Origin: Saccoglossus kowalevskii
Lineage: Eukaryota > Hemichordata > Enteropneusta > Harrimaniidae
Direction of reading: 5' to 3'
Assembly (NCBI RefSeq): GCF_000003605.2
Contig: NW_003151753.1
Coordinates: 443,792 to 469,225 of the forward strand
Length of the DNA stretch: 25,434 bases
Shown piece by piece: positions 10,871 to 21,400 of the stretch. Under the pieces are notes generated by a model that worked only from the letters and a program-made list of their open reading frames with translations, had not been told where the DNA came from and did not search any database. The position numbers and the translations under genes are program-made. How positions within the stretch are numbered: position 1 is the stretch's first letter; each line of letters starts with the position of its first letter.

Positions 10871-11520
10871 AGAATACGGCATTATTTGAATGCTCAGTGT
10901 CTTAATTAACATATTACATATTCTTGAATGAATTTTGCCGCGCCAAATAAACATATTTTCCTTTTGCAATAAAACGACGGCTATGGATTTCTGCTTCGCT
11001 TTTATTTGAAGTGGTCACTAGAGCACTGCAGAAATGGTCCTCTGAGTTCATGAACATTTTGTAACATTTTTACTATACTATATTTGGAAGCACTTTCTAG
11101 CTGTACAATCTATTAAAAAAAGTGCACAAAGTATATTATATTAAAATATTTTTAATAGGGTTACAGTAATATTTATTTAATAAAGAAAACAACACAAAGA
11201 CGTGACTATATCGTTTTACATATGAATTTCGGAGGGAGAGTTGTAACCAAAACAAGGGATTTAATTAATTGTATACAAAGAGAGTTAAGAAGAAAGATTT
11301 AAAATATAGAGTTTGTCTATAAGGAAGAAGAATTAGCAGACATGCAGGCATGAAAGTCTTTAAATGCAAACAGGGATTGTAAAAGTTAATTTCTTGGTCA
11401 TGTGGACCATAGTTTGGGACGTTGGTTTATTTTAGTATATCCACACATGTGGTTTTTATGCTAATTGTAAACTGTACTGTGCACTGGTAATGTAACTGAT
11501 TGCTGAATCTTTCAATTCTA
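10871..11520. other. Spacer with a segment shared with 2160-2335
   Basis: No gene is seen. The part from about 10990 to 11255 aligns with 2160-2335, with about 90 extra AT-rich bases in the middle. The remainder is AT-rich DNA without features I can name. Confidence 0.5.
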
Positions 11521-11529
11521 TCGTTTCCT

Positions 11530-11680
11530 TCGTGATATAAGTCGTTAATCGCATTTCTTTGTAGTGACTTCGGCATTTATAGTTGCAAACGCACGTGGTC
11601 GAATGCCGAGATGCTGACAAAAGCTATAGCATTTACAGTTGAAAACGCACATCAACTCGTTCGATTAACTATACTAAGAG
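11530..11680. repeat. Hairpin element related to the one at 19871-20000
   Basis: The left end 'cgtgatataagtcgttaatcg' (11531-11551) is an imperfect inverted match to the right end 'tcgattaactatacta' (11661-11676). Inside, 'cggcatt' (11571) pairs with 'aatgccg' (11605). The block 'gcattta-agttg-aaacgcac' occurs twice as a direct repeat (about 11573 and 11630). The ends resemble those of the hairpin at 19871-20000 ('cgtggtataagtcggtaatt' and 'acctatactaacac'). It may be a small non-autonomous element or a structured RNA gene; I cannot tell which. Confidence 0.45.
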
Positions 11681-12030
11681 GTGTCTTTGAAGACATGGTA
11701 CTTTTACGTACAGTTTACCTGGTTACCCCAACAGTATAGAAGACTTAACCTAAAAAGAGTGTCACATCAAGGTGATACATACACAATTATACTGGCACCT
11801 TTATGAGTGTTGTGTGTTGAATCGTGTTCATTTTTTAACATATTAAAGAATTATTACATACTCGAGATATACACTTTTTTATAACAACTCTGTGATTCAG
11901 CCAAGTTTTACTGGTCTGACGAATTCTAGTAATAATCACAAAAGTATCGAGAAGCCCTTTATCCAGATCAGTGTATTTCTGTCAGTGTGATGTTGAATGA
12001 AATGAGATATATGATTCAAAACTAACTTAA

Positions 12031-12950
12031 GGTAGAGATGCAGTTTACCTGACAGGTATTTTAATTAGTTAATTAGGAAACCAAGATGACCTCCCTTGTC
12101 CACAAAACTATATATTTTTGGAAAGCTTATTGTATGAATTTTAAAATTTTGTTTATTTTTTTTTTGGACACTGTAGTTTGAAATATGCACAAAAATTTGC
12201 TTTTTTGGTCAAAAGTGATTTAAAAAAAAATAGCTTCTAAACCATGCTTCTGTTTCCTGTCAAAATTGGTTTATGGGTACATATGTTTACTATGAAGAAA
12301 GTGCCGTCTTGCAAAACTGTCTACCAGTTGTCAATTTTGCAGGGCAGCAGCTCAAATTTCAACTACTTCAAGTTTATGCATAAATTAACACCCAGGCTAG
12401 TTGTCTGTACGATTGTTGTAACACTGTTCAACCAAAAACAATACCCCGATGGCATTTTGAAGATAAACACATTGTCAATCATTTGGGAAAATTTCAAAAC
12501 AAAAGATCAAAGCGTTTAGGAGCTATTTTTTTTTTAAAGTTCTGGGATGTGCACTAAAAAGAAGCTGAGATAATTGCTAATTTGCATAACAATTCACTCA
12601 GTAAGAAGTTTGCTAATGCTCATAATTAAAATGGCTGTAACAGTTCCAAATTTTAATGTATTATCGTTTTGTTAAAAGTTAAATATAGTGCATAATATGG
12701 AGATCCAGTCATTTCTTTTTTTCACCATGTTTCTTTTTATTATTTATGTACACCCTTGCTAAATCTTGCTAAGCATTGAAAAGAGAGAATGTTCGCACCT
12801 GTTATCTATATTTTAAAATCATTTTTTGAGTATGTTCCACTATTCACAATTCTACAAAATTTTAACAGTCTATAACCAAGACAGTTTGGATAATAAAAAG
12901 CAAAAAAAAAATATTTCACTCCCAAGTGCCCACGAACATGCATCTCTACC
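12031..12950. mobile_element. 920-bp non-autonomous DNA transposon with TTAA target duplication
   Basis: The element starts with GGTAGAGATGCA (12031-12042) and ends with its exact reverse complement TGCATCTCTACC (12939-12950). It is flanked by TTAA on both sides (12027-12030 and 12951-12954), the target duplication typical of the piggyBac superfamily. Inside, a second inverted repeat pairs 12218-12243 (run of A then TAGCTTCTAAACC) with 12512-12538 (CGTTTAGGAGCTA then a T-run). No transposase is visible; the longest frame inside, 12244-12519, matches nothing I know. Because the tip is not the usual CCC of piggyBac, the superfamily is a guess from the TTAA alone. Confidence 0.65.
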
Positions 12951-13033
12951 TTAAACAATAAATTTATAAAAATGCACACAATACCAATATGTACGTTTTG
13001 CAATCAGGGACTGCCAGCTTTAGAATTCGATCT

Positions 13034-13078
13034 CTGTCCGTCCATGCGCCCGCCCGTCCGTTCGTCTGTCCGTCCAGA
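13034..13078. repeat. Degenerate (GTCC)n tetranucleotide repeat
   Basis: A run of CTGTCCGTCC-, CGCCCGTCCGTTCG- and TCTGTCCGTCC-type units interrupts AT-rich DNA. It is a simple repeat at the front edge of the longer repeated region that follows, and may belong to the same repeat family. Confidence 0.75.
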
Positions 13079-13084
13079 GTCATA

Positions 13085-13575
13085 TTTCAGTATCCCGTGG
13101 ACCAAATCTGTTCATTCTTTGCATGTGCCTAGTACTTTACCTGGGACATGTGCACATACAGTGGTTTATTGATTCAATATGATATCTTATGCATGCTTGT
13201 TCAAATTTGGTACATACAATATACATTTAGGATACATGACTATGTGGATTCGTTTAAGGATTGAATCAAAGATGGCCAACCGGCATCCAGCTTGTTTTTT
13301 GAAAAATGTGTTGTTTTTTTCGACAGGATTTGTCGGTTTTTGTTCATATTTGATACAAACATTGTACATGTTGAGAAACATGTCCTTGATGATTTGTTTC
13401 GTGCTCGAATCCAAAATAACCAACTGGCAACCATCTTGTTTTTTTCAAAATGTATTATTGACATGTTTTTTTCTCTCTTCCAATTATATATTATACATGT
13501 TAGGATACATGTCCATGACAATTAGTTTCACAATCAGGTCAAAGATGGTTGACTGCCTGCAATCTTGCTGTTTGA
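13085..13575. repeat. Diverged tandem repeat, about three units of 125-145 bp
   Basis: Three units follow each other. Each has a 'ttcaaatttggtacatacaatatacattt'-like AT-rich stretch, an 'ggatacatg-c--tga--atttgtttc' stretch, 'caaagatggccaaccggc' (near 13268), 'caaaataaccaactggc' (near 13412) or 'caaagatggttgactgcc' (near 13540), and a poly-T with 'ttcaaaatgt'. Open frames cross it on both strands only because the unit is repeated, and none is taken as a gene. It has the look of an interspersed genomic repeat, but I cannot name the family. Confidence 0.6.
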
Positions 13576-15340
13576 CCAAACTACTATATCTGTACATGAG
13601 CCCAAACAAAGGAATTTAATTGGGATAAAAAAATGCATGAATAGCATATCCTGTTTAATTTCTGACCATATATTTCGATTTTGGAAGAGTAATTTAATAC
13701 ACCTAATTTCTGTTGATACTAGGCCAACCATTTATTCACTAATAGGCTTTTGGTCCGTAACTTTATTTTTGGCATGAATAATTTCCCCTAATTCCAATGG
13801 GGACTATGTCATTAACAATGGCTTGTTAAATAGATAGGCTTGTGGCTGCATGCCAGCACAGCTACTATACCAACAAAAGTTTCCCCTAGCTTGGGGAAAA
13901 TACATCGCTGTGAAGAAAATTCTACAATCATACTATAACACCTACACTAAAAAAATTAAAATTATAACAAAGAAAGCCAAAAATACTGAAGGGAAGGGGG
14001 AGTGGGGAAAACGGTCTGCCTTGTAACCAAACATTGCAGTGGAATGAAAAAAGAGAACCATAGGTTGTACCTTTATAGTAGAAAGGTGCTAGCCACACCA
14101 TAATTACATTTCAAAGATCGCATTTGAATAATCACGGTATTAAGTAATGTAGTTTGAAAGTTACATTTGCATATTAATAACAATCTGCTGAAATACATGT
14201 AAACAAACAGTGGCTATTGGTATTGTAAACACATATTATATCATAATATTACACTACAAAAATTGTGTTTTAATCCAGCAGTAGTCATACATAAATATTA
14301 TTTTTCTCCAGTGGTAAAATGCCAGTCGCCAAAGAAAATATTGTTCCAGTAACTTGTTGTTTTTCACCCAGATCTGGTGTATAGTACCGGCTGGAAACTT
14401 TCATTCTAATAATGAATCATCAGACAGTGGGTTCTCAACATAGCTCTGAATATAACTTAAGTTTTTAACAGGCCAGTCAATGTAAATACAACTGCTGAAT
14501 GAGTAATAAGGATAACCAGACTATGCATAAAATCTCGGCTACTTTTACTGTGGTGTCATGAGGCTTTGTAAGCATCCTTTATTCTATGGTGTGCTACAGT
14601 GATACAGGCTTCTATCATCATTCTGTGAGACTGTATGAACTGCTCTGCGATCTCCTGCTATCAGCGGTGCCCTCCAGAGTAACAGCGTTTCTCTGCAAGC
14701 AAAACTCCCGTATTTCTTCGTCGTTGTGTTGCGGAAGCCATTGACTGTCATCAATTTTCACATCCTGGTTATCACCAATTCACACTTTTCTAGGCAATAC
14801 CCTATTTTAGTGAATTTATTCATTGTATTATTCTGTGCTTTGTTTCTTATTTTGAGAGGTATTAAAGCCAGGAGCTTTAACTTGATATGTTGGTTTATGT
14901 GTATTTCATTTCCAGTACTATTGTCTTGTCTAACCCATTCTAGCAGTGTAAGAACCCCCTGTCCAGTGTGAGTTCAGAGGGTGCCCCTCTCAATAGTAAT
15001 AAGCAGGCCTTACACTGTAACAGGCTTGCATAGCACAACAAATCGCGAACCTCCCACTTATGCCTGCACAGATTACTGTAACCCTCCCCTCTACACTAGC
15101 ATGAAAATCAGTGACCAACCCCCCAAAACACCGACCTACCCCCCCTGTACTTTCTGTCCAGTCTTTTATGATTTATATCGGCCAATCCTAAAATGGTATG
15201 TGACACAATCGTTAGTACTAATCATTATTAATGTGATGGCAATGAGTTCGTGAGTAGAATTTTTGTATATTTTATTATATTATATTAACTATTTGACAAT
15301 TGTAACACTCTCCTTGTCATCATGTGCTGAGCGCATCTTA
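13576..15340. other. Intergenic spacer before copy B
   Basis: No gene is supported. A small perfect hairpin, TTTCCCC-tagctt-GGGGAAA, lies near 13880. From about 14950 to 15160 the plus strand is rich in C-runs (up to CCCCCCC), so the minus strand has several G-runs. From 14530 to 14760 the base mix is more even, with a short minus-strand frame beginning MASATQRRRN that ends after 26 codons and matches nothing known to me. AT-rich DNA leads into the promoter of copy B. Confidence 0.45.
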
Positions 15341-15348
15341 CAATGTCC

Positions 15349-15488
15349 CCTGTCTATGTGTACCACAAGGTGACGACATGTACTTTGCTCGTTTGTCCTT
15401 TGATTGTAAGTAGCGCAAAGAATCATGGGACAATGTATATAAACCGACGCATGCAGTCGAGTGTGTATTAGGTCATACATAGTACACC
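15349..15488 (+). promoter_or_regulatory. Copy B promoter with TATA box
   Basis: TATATAAA lies at 15436-15443, 46 bases before the ATG at 15489. Upstream are the boxes shared with copies A and 0: 'gtgtaccacaaggtgacg', 'ttgtaagtagcgcaaag' and 'gggacaatg'. Between TATA and ATG are 'cgacgcatgcagtcgagt' and 'catacatagtac'. Start of transcription would be expected about 30 bases after TATA, near 15470, giving a very short leader. The agreement of three copies is the evidence; no binding factor is named. Confidence 0.75.
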
Positions 15489-18400
15489 ATGACTGATCTC
15501 TCATTAATATCAGCTGTTATCGCTGTCATATCGGTGTTGATGCTCACTGTACTCTATCTGAACCGATTGTTTGGACCTAAACAGGTAACGTATCACTGGA
15601 CTTAAATGTGCATAATTTCATCCGGGGAGGTGGGATTGTCTGTCATACCAGTTTGTTGGTGTGTCGGTCAAAGGAATTGGTGTGTAAACCATATTTCTGG
15701 GATTACATTTGTGTTGTGTTATGTTCAGACGCACTGTGAGGCCTTGTCTAAAGTAGGGTCATTTAAATACAGCACAGAACTGTTAGGCTGGTGTTATTCC
15801 TTTCGTGCATACGTCGGTGTACCTGGCTTGTCTGGTCGACGCAGGCCACACAAAACGTCTACCAAAGATGTTTACACCTTTATTTACCAGTTGCAATATT
15901 AACACTTGACGTGATAGGACCACTTCTATCTTGTGGATTGACATTGATGATATATATATCAGTATCTTTATTGGGTAACATATAACCCTGTGATGTTGAC
16001 ATTTGTACAGCCATTGACAATATAGTTAAATAAATCTTTATCAATGCCATAGGGTCCAAAGAATTTTTTTTATAATCAACAGTGCTACTATATATTTATT
16101 TAAATAATGATTCCCTATTCAAATGGATTGCAATAAATAAATCAAATAAAAAAATACAATGTAATGGTGTTCATTGTATGCCGTACAATGGCTGTAATGA
16201 TACCTCCTCAATAGAAAACAACCTGTGTCTGATACAGTACGTGACTTATTTGTCAATATGCTGAATGTCAGGGTACACGAAACCGCACAACTTATAAATA
16301 GCTAAATATAATGTTTTTTCCCATTTGTATGCACCTGCATGAGATGATTGTGATTCTGTGCGGATTAAGACGAAACACTCAATGACCGCTGAATTAGTAA
16401 AGGTAACACCACATGGGTGTTACCTACTTATGAAATGGCTGCTTCAATTTAATTTAAAAACGCCGTCAAGATCAACATAATTATTTACTAATTGTCACCA
16501 TCTGTTGACACTGACCAGCTGCCAGGATCATAACTGTCTTACGGGTTCACTGCTTAAAATAACTACCTGCTTCAAAGTTTGCACATTTTTAACAATTCAA
16601 ATAAACTTCGTCATTATCACATTTCAGGAAAAAAATTCTCAACATAATCTTTTTTTGATTATAATTTTTTGATTTTTTTTCTTCATGCAAATTATACCGG
16701 AAGCCGGAGATGAAATACATTATTTATTTATTTTGGATGATTTTTGAGACTGAAATTTTTTTTCATAAGCTTGGAAGTGCCTGCCGAGAGCGATGCTGTA
16801 CAACAAGATAAAATATGGAAATGAGGGAAGCAACCAAGTGAATATGATATAAATTGGTCGGTAGAAAATCATTGAACCCAATATCCAGAAAATTATTTAT
16901 TTTAATCCACGTCACCAAACAATATTGATTTCACTTAAATTACAGAAAACAGAGCATGATTCAATCCTTGATAGAATACCTGGCATGGCTCCAACTAGCC
17001 CTGAGTAAGTATACTTTTTGGAAATTCAAAGTTTTATCTCAATATATCTCTACCACACTTAGACATATTTAATTATAGACTATGTTTCTTCGTATTTGAT
17101 GTAAAATGTATTATTTACAGTGACAGCAAGTTACCGAGGTGTGTTGTATTTCCAGTGAATTGCAATAAGGGCATTAGTTTATTGAAGGCTTTAAATGAGT
17201 GTAATAAGTAACGTACAATTGCTCGCTAGTGAGCCTGGTGAATAACTCTATATATCGTATATGACTGTTATTAACACCCTCAAATTCAGGGAAGGAAACA
17301 ATCCTGACATCACAGCTGCTGGAAGTATGCACCAATTCCTCATGACATTACACTCCAAATATGGACATATAGCTGTATTTTGGCACAAGAAGATTCGTGT
17401 TGTTAGTTTAGCATCCCCAGAAGCATGGAAGGATATCATCAAATTGTTTGACAGACCAGGTAAATTTGTATCACTAATTGTTTAGTTTTGTTAATGAATT
17501 GTTTTCTCTGAAATTTTATATTATTAATTATTGATGCGTGTGGTTAAAATATACCAGGTCATATATATTTCATTCTTTTAATCGCCGAATTGAATATTCT
17601 CGTGGTTATCAAACTCTGATCATTGTAAATAGATGATTTTCTGTTCAATGCTTGATCGCACATATTGCCTCAAAGATGCAGGTGGAATGTATGCCACAAC
17701 CCTTTTTAAGGGAATATGGAATTGAAAGATCTTTACTTAATTGAAATTAACCACGATCAAACGTGTGTAACACACTATTGAATGTGAAAATACCCCAAAA
17801 ATGTTCACGTTTGTCGTATCCCACGCGATGTTTAAGTCTCTATGACGCTATGATCTTTGTTCTGTGTTCATGAATTATACCACTCTAGGTCACGTGTACC
17901 ATTGTTCTAAGCGATTATTTATTACTGTAACACCTAATGTTCTTATGCAGATTAGTAAACCTTCACGGTTACATTGATATTCAAATTAGTAAACCTTACA
18001 GTTTTATGAATAGACTTAATTAACATATGAATAAAACTGTAAGGCTTACTAATTTCAATATCAATGTAAACGTGAAGGTTTACTGATTTACACATGATTT
18101 ACACAATATTTACTTTTTTATCGCCATGAATTTGAATAGAAATGCCTTGAAAGAAACCTCTAGATTCACTTTGAATGGTGATCGCCATTGGTTGCGTACG
18201 ATGAGGTGATGACACGCGTTCTTTTTGGTCCTTGATGCCAAGTTCAACCACTGGATTTGGCGGCTGCAGAGCATCAGACACTGTTTTCTGTAGTGAAGTG
18301 CTGGTTCGCGTGTATGTGCGCAGACCATCATCAGAGCGGTACCCGGTGCGTTCTTTGATAAGTTGCTCATCGAAGCCTTTCTCGTATAGAGAAGTGGCTG

Positions 18401-21400
18401 CGTAACCTCATAACATAAAATTTAACCAGTTATACATTAACAAATAACAAAGAAGTCAGCATTTCAAGCTCGCAATCCACGTGCATAATTACCAAAACTT
18501 AATATTCTATTGCCTCGTACAACAGAAAAGACGAACAAGCGTGTATTATTAACTTACTAATGAACGTGATTGCAATTGTAACACATACTAACCTTGTCAG
18601 AATGACCTGTGTGGTATCCTGTTATGCCTGCCAGATCACACATTCTCGACGAATATTGGCGTAGAGTAGTATTCCTGATCTTTTGCTTAGAATATTTCAA
18701 TGTCCCATCCCCTTGCTGACACAGGGGCGTAGGTAAAATGGAGCAGATTGGGGTAGACAATTCAAGAACTTTGTCAGTAGTTTTATCACACAACGCTGAT
18801 TTTTTGGATTACTATACTGGCGAACGTTTTTGTATGGCACTTTTCTTGCATTGTATAGCCCACCTTGATTGTTCTCACATGGCCGGCCACAAAACTCGAT
18901 ATATTCCCCATCTTTGTCCGTCCCTTTAACAGACTGTTCAACTGTGAGATTCGAATGTTCATCGACTGCTCTTAGTGCAAATATTTTACACACATATAAA
19001 TAGGCAGCATAGCTCAAAGTAGTTGCTGCCTGTCGCTTCTGCAAACTTATACCGCGTTTGTCAATATACTTCAAAACGCCATCGAGCGTTTTATGGAATT
19101 CGATGAATTCTAAACATTGTGTATCCATGAAACGAAGATCAGAACGTGGACATTCATCGCGTAGATATCGTTGTATAGCACTACACAGTACGCGGAGACT
19201 ACTGGGCGGAAATTCGGTCTTGGCTGCGCACCTCCACGATGAGACGAAAAAACACAACCAGAAGGTTAGCTCTTTCGCATGTATCTCGTGGCACAAGCTT
19301 GGTAAGGTAATAAATGAGTCGCTACTGGAAACATTATACTTTTCAACACGCTCATTTCTGCCACGTCCCCATGCATCCCAAACAGAGACGCCCCAGTTGG
19401 TTGACTTGCGTGTGTTTGCAGGGATGCGCGATTCTTGTATTGCAGTTGATTGTTCCTTACCAACCGGAAGTGCAAATCTATCACGCTCTTGTTTTTTCGT
19501 TAGCGTGAAATCTTCGTCCAGTGGCGTTTCGATATCAAACTGAGAACAGAAACTTTCAATTTCGGGAGTATACTCAGAGTCGAAGACGTCCGAATAGGTG
19601 TCCATGCTGAAGTAATGCCAGAGTGGGAATGAATGACACGCTCGTGTTTTGTCGCACAAATTACAGACTGATCCACCTGGGTATGTGTAGTCAGTCTGAC
19701 GATAAATCATATCATTGCATTACATCACGGATTACAGTACCAATCAGAAGAAATAAATGCATACCCAGATGTAGGGCGATGGCTAATTCATATGCAGATC
19801 CGTATTGGTCGACCACCGAATAACATCGCAAAACCGTGGATATTTTTTTATTTGTATTCCCATTTCCTCTTATTTCGTGGTATAAGTCGGTAATTGAACG
19901 GGTTCTCGGCCTCGTGAGGTTTACAACATTCTACCCACAACAGTGAAGTTTAGAATTGTAAACCTACTCGAACCCGTACAATTACCTATACTAACACAAG
20001 ATTTCGAAGTGAGCGGAAAATAGTCTACCAGAGTCATACAGAGACAAAATAGGTTGAGCATCAGTATTACCGTAGAGTACGTCTGATGGATCTAAAGAAA
20101 GGACAAATGTATAGTTTGTACAGTAAATTTAAAAAAACAACATGATCAATACTAAGTAAACAATCGCAAGTCGCCTATCCCAACTTACAAGCCCATGGTT
20201 TTCAGTATGCAGGACTGATATTCGATCCTCTTTGGCAACTTTAACGAGTTCACATGACAATATCTCCATTTGTTTTGTTGCAGCTGAAATCTTCGAATTC
20301 GCCAAACCTCTAGTAGGTTCGACAAGTATACAGTTTGCTAATGGAGATGAAGGAAAACAGCGACGTCACATCTATGACAAATCTTTTACTCACGAGGCAG
20401 TTGAAAATTACTACCACATTTTTCAAAAGGTGAGACTCTAGAATTTTTGTTTGGTGATTGCTATTCTTATGAATTGATAACATTCTCATCAAATAACCTA
20501 CGGAGCTGACAAAGCACTACTCACACCCCCTGTCATTTGTTTTATTAACAAGGCTGCTGATGAGGCAACTGATAAAATAGGATTGCTTCCTCCCAATGAT
20601 CATATAAATTTGACAGAGCACATGTCCATGTTTGCTTTGAAAGCTCTGAATCGAGCTCTATTCGGTGATTTCTTCAAAGACGATAATCATGCTGTTACAT
20701 TGTTGCGTCATTATGAGAAAGTGAGTATAATTGTTATTATATTATATTATATTATCTGCCTATTTAACAATATTATTTATTATGTATGTCTAATGATTTT
20801 TACGATGCCTGAAGGTAAAGGTATACCGAGTCACAAAATGTTGTACACTCTATAAAAGCTCGTGAAAATCGATACAAATATTATAATTATCTTAAAAGGA
20901 TTTGATTGAAATAAAATTAATCTGTCATTTGAACAATAGCGGGGCTACATGGTTTGCAGGAATGTAAATAGAAGCACGTAGATTGTCGTACATGTCACAG
21001 TCTCCTTGAAAAAATATCGTTCAATGATTAGTAATCGGTCATCCAAATTCAAAAGAATATTCAAAAGATATGTCATATCTTGGATTATGACATGTACTGA
21101 ATCTCAACTCCTAAAATAATCACTGAAAAAACCACATTAGTAAATTAACAATGTATTAAAATGTGCAGACATTCAGTATATAGAGGAAGTGTCGAAGATT
21201 GGTCTGAAATACGCGATTCCAATATAAGGGGATGGTTGGGGTAAATTAAATACTTTTTTTCATTATATAGGAAGTTAATAATATGCGCTAATAGAATTAT
21301 CATAACCGCATTTCTTTTATCTTCCAAACTTAGTAATGCGATATTCCTTTCAAGAACGTGACGATGGTTTTAGTTGGACTCGGGTTTAGCTGAATAGTTA

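Noticed and set aside
12244-12519. 91-residue plus-strand frame
   Set aside because: It lies wholly inside the TTAA-flanked inverted-repeat element, matches no transposase I know, and shows no exon or start context.
13179-13619. 146-residue frame rich in Met, Phe and Ser, with overlapping frames on both strands
   Set aside because: It arises from the 130-bp tandem repeat; frames open on several strands at once are a repeat artefact.
14530-14760. Minus-strand frame starting MASATQRRRNTGVLLAEKRC
   Set aside because: It stops after 26 codons, the following open stretch is short, and I recognise no family. It could be a scrap of a transposon gene but is not supportable.
14981-15253. 90-residue proline- and threonine-rich frame
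   Set aside because: It comes from C-run-rich spacer DNA and has no family likeness or splice context.
15606-15902. 98-residue plus-strand frame after exon 1 of copy B
   Set aside because: It lies in intron 1, and the matching part of copy A does not keep the frame open.
19058-19543. 161-residue plus-strand frame
   Set aside because: It is the antisense shadow of the recombinase frame, whose minus-strand product carries the recognisable domain.
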